A stretch of DNA of 64,000 bases from Terriglobia bacterium (GCA_020073385.1 JAIQFH010000005.1:1-64000); one strand, 5' to 3'. Counted from the first letter of the stretch, positions 1 through 9,256 are shown. Notes: generated by a model not told the origin, from the sequence alone. Translations and numbers: made by a program.

Positions 1-228
1 ACTGGATCGAGATCTTGCCCTTTGGGCCAAGCGCAAATACAAGAAGCTGCATCACCATCTGCGCAGGGCGACACACTGGATCGCCCGTATTTCGCGGCGC
101 GATCCGGCGTTGTTTGCCCACTGGCAGATGGGGGTTCGGCGTGGCTCCATGCTGGGAGCTGTATGAGTCGAGAGGCTCACGTACAGTTCTACGAGAGCCT
201 CGGGGTGAGATTCCCCGGGGCTACTCAC
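1..228 (+). mobile_element. 3' end of a group II intron (domains V and VI)
   Basis: Domain V is visible at 156-189: a 34-base hairpin starting GAGC, carrying the AGC catalytic triad, and closing GTACAGTTC, matching the usual GAGCCGUAUG...CGUACGGUUC fold. Domain VI follows at about 197-220, where agcctcgggg pairs with ccccggggct around a short loop. A candidate branch-point A lies at 223, and the intron probably ends near 227-228 in a typical AC. The exon resumes with the sequence leading into the next gene. The exact 3' splice site is inferred to within a few bases. Confidence 0.8.
2..166 (+). CDS. Group II intron-encoded reverse transcriptase/maturase, C-terminal fragment
   Basis: Only the last 54 codons are inside the window; the rest lies to the left. 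The frame reads LDRDLALWAKRKYKK, then LHHHLRRATHW, a Trp/Arg/Lys-rich end typical of the maturase and HNH-side C-terminus of bacterial group II intron proteins, and stops at the TGA at 164-166. The stop falls inside intron domain V, a common arrangement in these introns. The protein would splice the intron RNA and copy it into DNA at a new site. Whether the full element is intact cannot be judged from this window. Confidence 0.8.
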   Translation: MDRDLALWAKRKYKKLHHHLRRATHWIARISRRDPALFAHWQMGVRRGSMLGAV

Positions 229-339
229 CCGAATTTCGTAACGGACGTCTGCGGGCAGTAGAATCTCGATTCGGTGACGCGGGTCACTGACTCGTCGCTT
301 CCCGCTCCCTATGCTTCCAAGTCCAGTGGAGGACTCATC

Positions 340-1206
340 TTGACTCATCCCTACTCCCGCAGAAATTTCCTCGAAACCTCACTCGTAGCCGGAGCCGTCC
401 TCGCAGGGGCGCCGCGTTTCTCGCGCGCTTTTGGCGCGAGAAAGCCTGCCCTGAGCCTGTCGAAGGGTGGGGATGTTTCCCCCGCTCCGCCTAAGCCCTC
501 TTTCCCCGTAACCGACTTCCACGTCCACCTGAGCAACACCCTCACCATCGACCAGGCCCTCCAACTCGGCAAAGACCGCGGAGTCCAGATCGGCATCGTC
601 GAGCACCCTGGCCCCGGATTCCCCATCAACACCGATGCCGACCTCAAGAAATACATCGACGGACTACGCAAGTATCCCGTGCGCATCGGCCTGCAACCCG
701 TCTATGCCGGATGGTCGAAGAGTTTCTCGAAGCCCGTTCTCGACCAACTCGACTACATCCTGATGGACGCGCTCACGCTGCCGCGCCCCGACGGCGGCTG
801 GCTCGCGATCTGGCAGATCGACACCATGGTCGACGACGGCGAAGAATTCATGGCGCGCTACATGCCGTTCATCGAGCAGGTGCTGACCACCGAGCCCATC
901 GATATCTTCGGCTGGCCCACGTTCCTGCCGGTGCCCATCGCGCGCCAGTACGCGCAGCTCTGGACGCCGCAGCGCGTCGACCGCATCATCGACCTGGCCC
1001 GCGCCCGCAAGATCGCCATCGAGATTAATGAGGTGGCGCACGTCCCAGACGAGAATTTCATCGGGCGAGCTAAACGGGCCGGTTTGAAATTCACCTTCGG
1101 GACGGATTCGCGCAATGAACATGCGGCGCATTTGTATTACTGCTACCAGATGGCGCAGAAGTGCGGGTTGGGGGAAGGGGATATGTTTGTGCCTAAGCGG
1201 AAGTGA
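340..1206 (+). CDS. Tat-exported PHP-domain-like metallohydrolase
   Basis: I chose the TTG at 340 because GGAGGA (328-333) lies 6 bases upstream and the protein then starts with a twin-arginine signal (SRRNFLETS, residues 6-14) and a hydrophobic stretch. The mature part opens with DFHVH (His 61 and His 63), the first metal ligands of PHP/amidohydrolase-like folds, then IVEHPG, and near the end FTFGTDSR, a likely last Asp ligand. It is therefore probably an exported metal-dependent hydrolase; the substrate is unknown. Residues of roughly 23-48 are encoded by a repeat element: a 10-bp hairpin arm (tttctcgcgc) followed by an RF unit read as ALSLSKG. The linker between signal and catalytic domain thus seems to be repeat-derived. 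Confidence 0.7.
   Translation: MTHPYSRRNFLETSLVAGAVLAGAPRFSRAFGARKPALSLSKGGDVSPAPPKPSFPVTDFHVHLSNTLTIDQALQLGKDRGVQIGIVEHPGPGFPINTDADLKKYIDGLRKYPVRIGLQPVYAGWSKSFSKPVLDQLDYILMDALTLPRPDGGWLAIWQIDTMVDDGEEFMARYMPFIEQVLTTEPIDIFGWPTFLPVPIARQYAQLWTPQRVDRIIDLARARKIAIEINEVAHVPDENFIGRAKRAGLKFTFGTDSRNEHAAHLYYCYQMAQKCGLGEGDMFVPKRK
407..480 (+). repeat. RC-type hairpin with nested RF unit inside a coding region
   Basis: The arms tttctcgcgc and gcgcgagaaa form a perfect 10-bp stem. They are followed by cctgccctgagcctgtcg, aaggg and gtggggatgttt. The order matches the element at 58746-58828, so this is a divergent RC copy carrying an RF unit (445-467). It lies in frame in the PHP-like gene. Confidence 0.6.
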
Positions 1207-1378
1207 CTGCGTCGGTAATCCCAGTGAGCGGCCAGCCGCGGCCAGACTCGCCGGATGTCAGGCGTGATCCAAGGGGTGCCGGGGGACGATCCTGACTCCA
1301 ATCCGGTTAGAATTTAACCCTGCTTAACGGCGTGGTGCTAGGATGGAGTTGGATCGAGATACCTTTTCGGAGGTGCTC

Positions 1379-1882
1379 ATGATTCCCCTCACCACCGCCG
1401 TTTCGAGCGGGTTCACCTTTTCCGAGAATTGGAGCGGTTTCGAACTGAAGCAGAACGACCAGGTCGTGGCTACACTCCGGCGGCCCAGCATGTGGTCGCC
1501 GAATTTCCTGGTGGAAACAATCAACGAAAACTGGGTCATTCGCCGCAGCGGATTTTGGAGCAATAAAGCGGATATCTTCGACGCCGCATCGCAATGGCCT
1601 GTTGCCAGCTTTAAATCGTCATGGGGGGGCAAAGGAACTCTGACTTTCACCGACGGTCAAACGTTCTTCGTGGTAACCCGCGGCTGCTGGCATCCCGTGT
1701 GGACCATCACAACCGATACCGGTCAAGCAGTCCTGCAATTGCACACGCGCGACCGGTCCGTGGAACTTCACGATATAGCCGCGCTATCGCAGAGCCGGTT
1801 GTCGCTGCTGGTATTGTTCACGCTCTATCGCGTGCGCCAGGCGGAAGAAGCCGCGGTGGCGGCGTCGGCGGTTGCGTCGTAA
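1379..1882 (+). CDS. Unknown protein, possible LURP-one/scramblase-like fold
   Basis: This gives a 167-residue soluble protein. I prefer the ATG at 1379 because GGAGGT (1369-1374) lies just upstream; an in-frame ATG at 1343 has no ribosome site. The sequence is rich in short beta-strand-like stretches (GFELKQNDQVVATLRRP, WVIRRSGFW, TLTFTDGQTFFVV, WTITTDTGQAVLQL). These resemble the repeating strand pattern of LURP-one or scramblase-type barrels, but no diagnostic motif is present. The C-terminal 25 residues are hydrophobic, then Ala-rich. It stands alone between the PHP-like gene and the convergent TldD-like pair. Function unknown. Confidence 0.55.
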   Translation: MIPLTTAVSSGFTFSENWSGFELKQNDQVVATLRRPSMWSPNFLVETINENWVIRRSGFWSNKADIFDAASQWPVASFKSSWGGKGTLTFTDGQTFFVVTRGCWHPVWTITTDTGQAVLQLHTRDRSVELHDIAALSQSRLSLLVLFTLYRVRQAEEAAVAASAVAS

Positions 1883-1916
1883 CGCCGAGACGTCCGCGCC
1901 ACAAGGAGAGTCGACT

Positions 1917-3584
1917 CTATTTCACCGCCGGAGCCGGATAGTCCGGCAATTTTTCTTTATTCAGATTCGCGCGCTTTACCTCCAGTTCATCGAACAGGAT
2001 GGAAGGCGCCACGATGCTGTGCGGAATGTTCGTAGGACGGCTTTCAACGTACGCATCATTTCCGGCTGCGATCACGCTGCTGCGCAGCGCCCGCACATCG
2101 AGCTCCCCAAAAACCGCTCCTCGCACCAACTCCTCGTGCCCATCCTTTATCCAGACTCTGTAGAGCAGGCGGGGTGTCAGCTTAGGGCCAAACGTCTCCA
2201 CGTAATAGCAATAGGGCAGGTCGCGCTGCTGGCACTGCTCGATCAGTTTCTTCTTGAGATCTTCTTTTGAGGTGGGCTGCGAAGAGGTGATGATCAGGTT
2301 ACTGTTAAACGGCATGGGCTTTCCCGTCGGAACTTGCGCCCGCCCGTGTCCGTTCGAAGCAGGGAAGTCCCGAATGGGCGCGCGGCCCATGAGGTAGTTC
2401 TCCAGATTCCCCTTGTCGATCACGGTGACGCGTTGAGCCGGAACCCCTTCGTCGTCAATTTCGTAATGTCCAAGTAGAGGCTCGCCGGCATAAGTGGACA
2501 GAGTCGGATCCGAAACCACCGAGAGAAATTCAGGCAGGACGCGCGTCTTATAGCTCGAAGAAAAGGCGCCCGTAGTGCGGGCATTCTTCCCCAGGTCCGG
2601 CTTGCGTCCCAGGACGTTTTCTCCCACGAAGTCGGCGAATGCTGAGGCCGCCGCATCTGCCGAAAAGAGCACTGGGCCGCGGAACTCCTCTTCCACGAGC
2701 GGCGCGGCGCGCAGATCCTTCAGAGTGCCCGCCAGCTTAGCGGCGCGCGCCACAAAATCACCCTGGGAAGGCAATTGTCGGATATCGGTTGCCACAAACG
2801 CGTTGTTTCGCCCCAGGCTCATGCCGTCCGCAGCCTGAGTGCTGCACGAGATGTACATTTCGTACAGGTTTTGTCCGCTGCGCACCACCGTTCCTTCCGA
2901 ATTGACGAAGTAACGGTTCACCGCGTGAAACCTCAGATTCGACCCGAACGATTCGATGTCAGGATCGTTCTTGTACAGTGCGGACGCTTCCTGCAGCATC
3001 TTCTTCCAGGGCTCAGGATCGAAATCCAACTTCACCAGTGGCCCGACCGACTGGACCGGATCGGCATGCGCGAAGTCGTCCACTGGCTGGTCGATCGTGA
3101 GTTGCTTGAGCTGTGCCTGTTTTGCTGCCAGAGACTCGGCTGCAGATTTGTAGGCAATATCGGTGGCGATCCACAGTTGATGTCGCAGGGCCGTCATGTC
3201 GTCGTCGACGGGCATGAAGTAGGGCGTGCCTTCGCCCTGACCAAAGTAGCTGTCCTGCTTGTAGTCTCCGATTCGGACGACGACTCGGATAAACCGGAAG
3301 CGCACGCGCACGTCGCCTCGCAAGGCGCCGAACGACGCCTCCGCCGAATATTCGTCGACATCGAAAACTCTGTACTCGATGTAGTAAGGCGCGGCGACTT
3401 GGTCCATTTTCAACTGCGACTTCGAGCGCTCGAGTTCGTCTCGCATCGCCGAGAGGACGACATCGTCTTTCGCGTCGGACTTTGCAGGTTGGATTGCAGC
3501 ACCTTGAGCCATGGCCACTCCAGAGAAGAGAGCCGCCATGAAGAGCGAGAGCAGAATGCATCCGGTGTGCCTCATGATCCTCAT
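1917..3584 (-). CDS. Exported TldD/TldE-family protein lacking the HExxxH motif
   Basis: This 555-residue protein belongs to the TldD/PmbA fold, judged from its close likeness to the gene upstream. Shared landmarks include LPEFLSVVSDPT, a GHYEIDDEGVPAQRV block, NGHGRAQ and the final FDELEVKRA. It begins with a Sec signal peptide (hydrophobic residues 9-25, AMA-Q cleavage site). Where the partner has HEVLGH, this one reads ADFVGEN near residues 317-323, so both metal-binding His are gone. That mirrors the cytoplasmic TldD/TldE pair, in which TldE is the non-catalytic subunit. The start ATG overlaps the upstream stop (ATGA at 3584-3581), so the two are probably translated together in equal amounts. 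It is likely the structural half of an exported heterodimeric protease. Confidence 0.8.
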   Translation of the reverse strand: MRIMRHTGCILLSLFMAALFSGVAMAQGAAIQPAKSDAKDDVVLSAMRDELERSKSQLKMDQVAAPYYIEYRVFDVDEYSAEASFGALRGDVRVRFRFIRVVVRIGDYKQDSYFGQGEGTPYFMPVDDDMTALRHQLWIATDIAYKSAAESLAAKQAQLKQLTIDQPVDDFAHADPVQSVGPLVKLDFDPEPWKKMLQEASALYKNDPDIESFGSNLRFHAVNRYFVNSEGTVVRSGQNLYEMYISCSTQAADGMSLGRNNAFVATDIRQLPSQGDFVARAAKLAGTLKDLRAAPLVEEEFRGPVLFSADAAASAFADFVGENVLGRKPDLGKNARTTGAFSSSYKTRVLPEFLSVVSDPTLSTYAGEPLLGHYEIDDEGVPAQRVTVIDKGNLENYLMGRAPIRDFPASNGHGRAQVPTGKPMPFNSNLIITSSQPTSKEDLKKKLIEQCQQRDLPYCYYVETFGPKLTPRLLYRVWIKDGHEELVRGAVFGELDVRALRSSVIAAGNDAYVESRPTNIPHSIVAPSILFDELEVKRANLNKEKLPDYPAPAVK

Positions 3585-5311
3585 TGTTTTGCTCCCGAGT
3601 CCTTTGTGGAATCCGCCCCCTCCTCGGTGGGCGCGGGCAGAGTTGGCGGTCGGTTGAGCGAGTGGGCTCGCTTCTGCACCTCGATCTCAAAGAACAGCAT
3701 CGCCGGCGCCGCCGCGGCTACTGGCACCTGTCCAGACTCCGCGCCGCAAACGCCGTTGAATACATCGGTCTTATCGCCAGTCACAACGATGCGGTTCATG
3801 GCCGAAAGCGGTGTGCCGACAATGTCGATGCCGCGCACCAGTTCGTCTGGCCGGCCATCGGCATAAACCCGCCACACCAGCACCGGCAGGACCTGAAATG
3901 CCTGCGGCATCGAGCGCTGCGTGAGCGTGAACCCGCCCTGAATATCTTCGAAGTAGAGGCCGTAGGGCTTGCCCTGCTTCTTCACTTCCTCGATGAGCTT
4001 CTGCCGCAGTTCAGAGTCCTTCACCGTCTTGGTCGATGACACAATCAGATTTCCCTGTCGCCCGGTAGGCATCGCGCCGGGCTGCGAACGGCCGTGCCCG
4101 TTCGAGTTGCCGAAGTTCTTGATCGGCATGCGCGCCATCAGGAAAGTCTTCAGTACGCCATCTTTGATCACCTCGACTCTGGTCGCCGGCATTCCTTCGT
4201 CATCGAACTCGTACCAGCCGCCAAGGTCGAGACCGTTCATCTTTCGCTGCGTCGGATCATCGACCACGCTCAGAAACTCCGGCAGAACGGGCTGGCCCAC
4301 CTTCTTCGTGAAAGTCTGTCCCTCTTGCTCGCCGCGCTGCCGGTGACCTTCGAGACGATGTCCCAGCACTTCGTGAAAGAAAACCGCAGAGGCCCTGCCC
4401 GAGAGCAGTGCTGGTCCGTCGAAAGGCTCAGCCACCGGAGCTTCGCGCAGCGCCTTCAAATCCGTGGCCATCTTCTCCACCTTGGCTGCGATCTCTGAGG
4501 CGGGAGGCAGGTGGTCCATGCTCTCCGCCTGAAATGTCTCCACCCGCATTAGTTCCATGCCGTCATCAGCGCGGGTTTCCGCCTGGATCGCGACGCGAAC
4601 AAATGCTGTGGGAGTGACCACATGGTTTCCTTCAGTCGAGAGAAAGTGGAACCGCGTCTTCTGCGCACTGACCAACACAAGCGACGAATAGATGTATGGG
4701 TATCTCCGGAACTGTGCCGAATATTGCCGTACAAACTTCTCGAGAGCCTTCTGGTCAGGAGTGGTTGCCACTTCCTTGTAGTCCGCGTGGGTGGGAGGCT
4801 TTTCCTCGGAGAAATCCGGCGACGTATCCTCTTCCTTCGCTTCGACCTGGGTGTTGGTCTTCACGCTGGCGTACGCCTTTGACGCTTTGCGATATTCCTC
4901 GTAGGTGAGGCGCCAGAGTTCGCGTGCAATCGCGTTGCGATCATCCTCCAGCGCCAGCGATCCGGATGTACGCGCAGAGCCGCGATTCTGTTGATGCGAA
5001 TTGTCAAGCGCCGCGGTCCCGATCCGCATAGTGACGTCAGCAGCCCGGCGCCGCACCCGCGTCGAGCTCACCAGGCTTCCCTCGCTCCCCACTGCCACCG
5101 CCATGCTCTGGTCGTACACCGAATAGCTCAGGAAGTAAGGGGCGGGGTCGAGCTTGCTCAGGTTGGTTTGCGCGCGCTGCAACTCTTCCTGCATGGTCGT
5201 GAGCAGCACATCAGGTTTGTCGCCTGGGGACGCCGCCCGGCATGGAATTCCGCTGAGCAACGCATATATGAGAAGCAAGGGAAGGGTGGCGCAGGTACGA
5301 CGTTTCTTCAT
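3581..5311 (-). CDS. Exported TldD-like metalloprotease
   Basis: This 576-residue protein has a signal peptide (basic MKKRR, hydrophobic core to about residue 22) and the TldD active motif HEVLGHRLEGH at residues 313-323, where HExxxH binds zinc. Further family blocks are LPEFLSVVDDPT, YEFDDEGMPATRVEVI, NSNGHGRSQPG and the C-terminal LFFEIEVQKRA. Known TldD proteins cut unfolded or natural-product peptides in the cytoplasm; the signal peptide suggests this one works outside it. It is first in a two-gene unit and overlaps its motif-less partner by 4 bases. The substrate is not evident; no peptide precursor gene was seen nearby. Confidence 0.85.
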   Translation of the reverse strand: MKKRRTCATLPLLLIYALLSGIPCRAASPGDKPDVLLTTMQEELQRAQTNLSKLDPAPYFLSYSVYDQSMAVAVGSEGSLVSSTRVRRRAADVTMRIGTAALDNSHQQNRGSARTSGSLALEDDRNAIARELWRLTYEEYRKASKAYASVKTNTQVEAKEEDTSPDFSEEKPPTHADYKEVATTPDQKALEKFVRQYSAQFRRYPYIYSSLVLVSAQKTRFHFLSTEGNHVVTPTAFVRVAIQAETRADDGMELMRVETFQAESMDHLPPASEIAAKVEKMATDLKALREAPVAEPFDGPALLSGRASAVFFHEVLGHRLEGHRQRGEQEGQTFTKKVGQPVLPEFLSVVDDPTQRKMNGLDLGGWYEFDDEGMPATRVEVIKDGVLKTFLMARMPIKNFGNSNGHGRSQPGAMPTGRQGNLIVSSTKTVKDSELRQKLIEEVKKQGKPYGLYFEDIQGGFTLTQRSMPQAFQVLPVLVWRVYADGRPDELVRGIDIVGTPLSAMNRIVVTGDKTDVFNGVCGAESGQVPVAAAAPAMLFFEIEVQKRAHSLNRPPTLPAPTEEGADSTKDSGAKQ

Positions 5312-5393
5312 GAGGAGCTGGGACTCCCTGGGAGGTGAAATAACTCGTAAGCTTACCAGATCGGATAACCAGGTCTGCCAGGGAACGAGCGGT

Positions 5394-6644
5394 TTATTCG
5401 CTGGTGAAGTAATCCACCGTCACCGGATTTTCAAACAGCGAATAGTCTCGCGTGACCACGGTGATGCCGCTATCGGTCACGAAATATCGTTGCCGGTCCG
5501 CCTCGGCGTCATAGCCGATCGTCGTGCCTTCTGGGATGTGCACGTCGCGGTCGAGGATCGCCTTGCGGATGCGGCATCGCCGCCCCACGCTGACATGCGA
5601 GAACAGGATCGACTGATCTACTTCGGAATAGGAATTAACCCGGACGTCGGGTGAGAGCACCGAATTCTTTACCAGGCCGCCGGATACGATGCAGCCGTTG
5701 GAAACGATGGAATCGAGGGCGGTCCCGGTGCGTCCCTCTTCTGCAAACACAAACTTCGCCGGTGGATATTGCCGCTGGTGTGTGCGGATCGGCCACTCTT
5801 CGTCGTACAGATTGAAGATCGGCGAGACGGAAACGATATCCATATTCGCTTCGTAGTAAGCCTCGAGCGTGCCCACATCGCGCCAGTAATGCGCCTCTTT
5901 CTTGTTTTCGTCTACGAAATCGTAAGCGAAGACGCGGTAGTCATCGACCATCTTGGGCAGGATGTCCTTGCCGAAATCGTGGCTCGACTTTTGATTCTCC
6001 GCGTCTTTCAGCAGAACCGGGATTAGCACGTCGGCGTTGAACAGATAGACGCCCATCGATCCCCCTACCTTTGCAGGGTTTAGCGGCGATCGCAGTTGGG
6101 TAACCTTGGGCTTCTCCTCAAAGCCGTTAACACGCCCGTCATTATCCACGTCTACCACACCGAAGTGATGAGTCTGGTCGGGATCGATCTGAATCGTGGC
6201 GAGCGTAATGTCCGCACCAGAATCCTGGTGCTGCTTCAGCATCTTCCCGTAATTCATTTTGTAGATATGATCGCCGCCCAGAATGAGGACGTATTTTGGC
6301 TGCTCGGAACCGATCGAATAAATGTTTTGATAGACCGCGTCCGCGGTGCCCTGATACCACTCGGCGCTCACCCGCTTCATCGGGGGCAGCACTTCAATGA
6401 ACTCACCCACCTCGCGCCCCAGGATGTTCCAGCCTTCGCGGATGTGCCGGTTCAGCGAGAGCGCCTTGTACTGGGTCAGGATGTAAACGCGCCGCAGATC
6501 CGAGTTCAGGCAATTCGAAAGCGTTATGTCGATAATGCGGTAGATGCCACCGAAGGTCACCGCCGGTTTGGCCCGATCGCGGGTCAGAGGATACAGCCGT
6601 TCACCAACCCCGCCGGCCAAAAGCACCCCGAGAGTGTCTTTCAT
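5394..6644 (-). CDS. glgC: Glucose-1-phosphate adenylyltransferase
   Basis: GlgC makes ADP-glucose from ATP and glucose-1-phosphate for glycogen synthesis. The 416-residue product starts MKDTLGVLLAGGVGERL, the nucleotidyltransferase P-loop-like block, then FGGIYRIIDITLSNCLNS, GGDHIYKMNY and a left-handed beta-helix C-terminus (SNGCIVSGGLVKNSVLSP, VGRRCRIRKAILDRDV). Length is normal for bacterial GlgC. An in-frame upstream extension to 6734 is Cys- and Arg-rich and lacks family likeness; the ATG at 6644 has a GAGGG site and fits the family. The next gene upstream on the same strand is a small unknown protein. No other glycogen gene is close. Confidence 0.95.
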   Translation of the reverse strand: MKDTLGVLLAGGVGERLYPLTRDRAKPAVTFGGIYRIIDITLSNCLNSDLRRVYILTQYKALSLNRHIREGWNILGREVGEFIEVLPPMKRVSAEWYQGTADAVYQNIYSIGSEQPKYVLILGGDHIYKMNYGKMLKQHQDSGADITLATIQIDPDQTHHFGVVDVDNDGRVNGFEEKPKVTQLRSPLNPAKVGGSMGVYLFNADVLIPVLLKDAENQKSSHDFGKDILPKMVDDYRVFAYDFVDENKKEAHYWRDVGTLEAYYEANMDIVSVSPIFNLYDEEWPIRTHQRQYPPAKFVFAEEGRTGTALDSIVSNGCIVSGGLVKNSVLSPDVRVNSYSEVDQSILFSHVSVGRRCRIRKAILDRDVHIPEGTTIGYDAEADRQRYFVTDSGITVVTRDYSLFENPVTVDYFTSE

Positions 6645-6778
6645 TCCAGCCCTCAGCTTCCGCCGCGCTACCTTTCCACCCCGAGGTTCAGCGTCACGGC
6701 ACTTGCAGCGAAAAAACAGTTGATGGTAGCACAAATCCCAAGGCTTGCCGGAACGCGCAGAGGTGTTGAGCGCCTGAT

Positions 6779-7078
6779 CTACTTGCCTTTTTCGTGAGGG
6801 TCTTCGTCGATCTTGATGCGCAGCGATTTCAGGAATTTCAAATCCTGATCGCTGACCTTCAGCTCAGGATTGGAGGACATCGTGGTGATCAGTGAGGTCT
6901 TGTCCGGAGACTTTTCGCCTTGCTTGCTTACGCCGATCGTGGCTTCCAGAACCAGGAAAATGTCGTACCCACCCTCTTTAATGCGGGACACAACTTCAGA
7001 AATCTGCTCGGAGTCGGAAAGAGATTCATTGATCGCGTCTCCGAGCTCTTTCATGAGTTGCTTGAGTTGTGGATCCAC
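6779..7078 (-). CDS. Small conserved-looking protein of unknown function
   Basis: This codes for 99 residues, acidic to neutral, with an N-terminal helical half (LMKELGDAINESL, EVVSRIKEGGYDIFLVLEAT) and a charged end. The GTG start has a strong ribosome site (GGGGAGG, 5 bases away). There is no signal peptide or membrane segment. It sits 134 bases upstream of glgC on the same strand and could be co-transcribed with it. I do not recognise the family. Confidence 0.65.
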   Translation of the reverse strand: MDPQLKQLMKELGDAINESLSDSEQISEVVSRIKEGGYDIFLVLEATIGVSKQGEKSPDKTSLITTMSSNPELKVSDQDLKFLKSLRIKIDEDPHEKGK

Positions 7079-7198
7079 TGAGCCTCCCCGAAAACCAAAT
7101 CGCCCGCCTACGTAGTCAGATGCTGTCCGCGGCCGAACGGTTCACCGCTGACCTGTGTTGGCGTCATTGTAGCTCCCGGGGCTGTTAAAATCGAGACC

Positions 7199-7540
7199 GT
7201 GAGTCAAATTTCCAGCTTACGAAAGATTGGGGTCGCGTTACGTGTGGTTCGCGATATTGCCGGCCGCAGCCGGCGGCTCAATGCCGCCATGTCTGCGGTT
7301 CGCGCCACCGCACGCTCCTTCGCCCACATCCTTCATCTTCTGTGGCTTGAGGTGACCGGCACCGTCTTTCTGGCTATGGCGGCTTTTGGTGGAATCGCTT
7401 TCATCCGTGAGTACGCGAAGTATTCGGCCGGGCGAGCGACCGCCAGCCGGCTCGCGATCGCTGTCTGTTTTACGCTCACATTTGCCTGGTTCGGCCTGAG
7501 TTCGTTTTGGAGAGTGCGCAGAAAAAGCCAGCGCCCCTGA
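7199..7540 (+). CDS. Small two-span membrane protein, unknown
   Basis: This 113-residue protein has a GTG start. The N-terminal half is basic and the C-terminal half holds two likely membrane spans (about residues 51-70 and 85-103), ending in a basic tail, FWRVRRKSQRP. No recognised domain. It is divergent from the 99-residue gene to its left and followed by a repeat and then the mutase gene. Confidence 0.5.
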   Translation: MSQISSLRKIGVALRVVRDIAGRSRRLNAAMSAVRATARSFAHILHLLWLEVTGTVFLAMAAFGGIAFIREYAKYSAGRATASRLAIAVCFTLTFAWFGLSSFWRVRRKSQRP

Positions 7541-7562
7541 TGTGTTGTTGCTATAACAAGCT

Positions 7563-7602
7563 TTGTCATCCTGAGCGGCGTTCTTTGCCGCGAAGGATCT
7601 GC
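7563..7602 (+). repeat. RD repeat copy
   Basis: gtcatcctgagcggcg, a short loop, gccgcgaaggatctg: the arms can pair. It lies between the small membrane protein and the mutase gene. Confidence 0.7.
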
Positions 7603-7645
7603 TCTTCTTCTCCTCAAGGTGAGCGGGCAGTCCTGGTAAAGACCG

Positions 7646-9256
7646 ATGACTGAAAAATCGAAGTCCGTGGTCGCACCAGAGATCGAAACCTCCTCCCACA
7701 TCCCGGTCAGGCCTCTGTACACCCCCGCCGATCTCAAAGGTACCGATTACGAAACCGAAGTCGGCTACCCCGGCGAATACCCCTTCACGCGCGGTGTTCA
7801 AGCCACAATGTACCGCGGCCGCCTCTGGACCATGCGGCAATACGCCGGCATGGGCGACGCCGAGGAGTCCAATAAGCGTTACAAGTATTTGCTGGCGAAT
7901 GGGACGACAGGCCTCTCCGTCGCCTTCGATCTGCCCACGCAGATCGGCCTCGACTCAGACCATCCCATGGCCTTGGGCGAAGTAGGTAAAGTCGGCGTGG
8001 CTATCGACTCCATCGAAGACATGCAGCGTCTTTTCGATGGCATCGAACTCACCAAAATTTCCACGTCGATGACCATCAACGCCACGGCTTCGATTCTGCT
8101 GGCATTGTACGTAGCCGTCGCGAAGAGGCAGGGCGCTGACATCCGCAAACTCTCCGGCACGGTGCAGAACGATGTCCTGAAGGAGTACATCGCACGTGGT
8201 ACCTATATCTACCCGCCGCAGCAAGCAATGCACGTGATCACCGACATGTTCGCGTGGGCCAACGAAAACGTCCCCGATTGGAACACGATCTCCATCTCCG
8301 GCTATCACATGCGCGAAGCCGGATCGACCGCCGTGCAGGAAGTCGCATTCACGCTCGGCAACGGCATGGCCTATGTCGAAGCCGCGATCAAAGCCGGGCT
8401 CGACGTCGACAAATTCGCTCCCCGTCTTTCCTTCTTCTTTAATGCGCACAACAATTTCCTGGAAGAGGTCGCGAAGTTCCGCGCCGCCCGCCGCATGTGG
8501 GCCCGCATCATGCGCGAGCACTTCAAGGCGAAGAATCCGCGCTCCTGGATGCTCCGCTTCCATACGCAAACTGCTGGCTCAACCTTGACCGCCCAGCAGC
8601 CGGAGAACAACATCGTCCGCACCGCAATCCAGGCCATGGCGGCCGTTCTTGGCGGCTCGCAGTCGCTGCATACGAATTCCTACGACGAAGCTCTTGCCCT
8701 GCCGACCGAGCAAGCAGCCCGCATCGCCCTGCGCACTCAACAAGTCATCGCCTATGAGTCGGGCGCGCCGCAGACCATCGATCCGCTCGCCGGATCCTAC
8801 TACGTGGAAACTCTGACCAACGAAATCGAGCAGCGCGCCGCAGAGTATCTCGGCAAGATCGAGGTCTTCGGCGGGATGCTCAAAGCGATCGAACGCGGAT
8901 TCGTCCAGCAGGAAATCCAGAATGCTGCCTACGAATATCAGCAGCAGGTCGACAACCAGGAAGCCATTGTCGTCGGCATGAATCGCTTCGAGGTCGAGGA
9001 GGAGAAGCCGATCCCCATACAGCGCATCGATCCTGCCTTGGAAGCGAAACAGATTGAGCGTCTGCGCGCGGTTCGAGCGAAGCGCGACGCTGGTCCGTGG
9101 AAATCAGCGCTGGCCGGCGTCGAAGAAGCCGCCCGCTCCGGCGCAAACGTGATGCCGCGAATCCTGGCCGCAGTCGAAGCCTGGGCAACAGTTGGAGAGA
9201 TTTCAGACGCGATGCGCAAGGTGTTTGGGGAATACAAAGAAGCAGTTGTGATCTGA
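7646..9256 (+). CDS. Methylmalonyl-CoA mutase, large (catalytic) subunit without B12 domain
   Basis: This 536-residue protein is the TIM-barrel half of an adenosylcobalamin mutase that interconverts methylmalonyl-CoA and succinyl-CoA. The substrate-binding residues of the methylmalonyl-CoA enzymes are all in place: Tyr66 in RQYAG, Gln174 in GTVQND, Arg184 in ARGTY and His221 in ISGYH. Isobutyryl-CoA mutases have Phe and Gln at the Tyr and Arg positions, so a dicarboxylic acyl-CoA substrate is likely. Other blocks are [34 protein letters not shown] and [10 protein letters not shown]. The cobalamin-binding domain (DxHxxG) is absent from this chain and no gene for it is adjacent, so the small subunit must be elsewhere. 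An RA hairpin follows its stop. Confidence 0.9.
   Translation: MTEKSKSVVAPEIETSSHIPVRPLYTPADLKGTDYETEVGYPGEYPFTRGVQATMYRGRLWTMRQYAGMGDAEESNKRYKYLLANGTTGLSVAFDLPTQIGLDSDHPMALGEVGKVGVAIDSIEDMQRLFDGIELTKISTSMTINATASILLALYVAVAKRQGADIRKLSGTVQNDVLKEYIARGTYIYPPQQAMHVITDMFAWANENVPDWNTISISGYHMREAGSTAVQEVAFTLGNGMAYVEAAIKAGLDVDKFAPRLSFFFNAHNNFLEEVAKFRAARRMWARIMREHFKAKNPRSWMLRFHTQTAGSTLTAQQPENNIVRTAIQAMAAVLGGSQSLHTNSYDEALALPTEQAARIALRTQQVIAYESGAPQTIDPLAGSYYVETLTNEIEQRAAEYLGKIEVFGGMLKAIERGFVQQEIQNAAYEYQQQVDNQEAIVVGMNRFEVEEEKPIPIQRIDPALEAKQIERLRAVRAKRDAGPWKSALAGVEEAARSGANVMPRILAAVEAWATVGEISDAMRKVFGEYKEAVVI

Noticed and set aside
8176..8215. Possible loss of the substrate-carboxylate Arg in the methylmalonyl-CoA mutase (His196 in PPQQAMH).
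   Set aside because: On closer alignment the binding Arg is the one in ARGTY (Arg184), which is present, together with Tyr66, Gln174 and His221. The His196 position is variable in the family.
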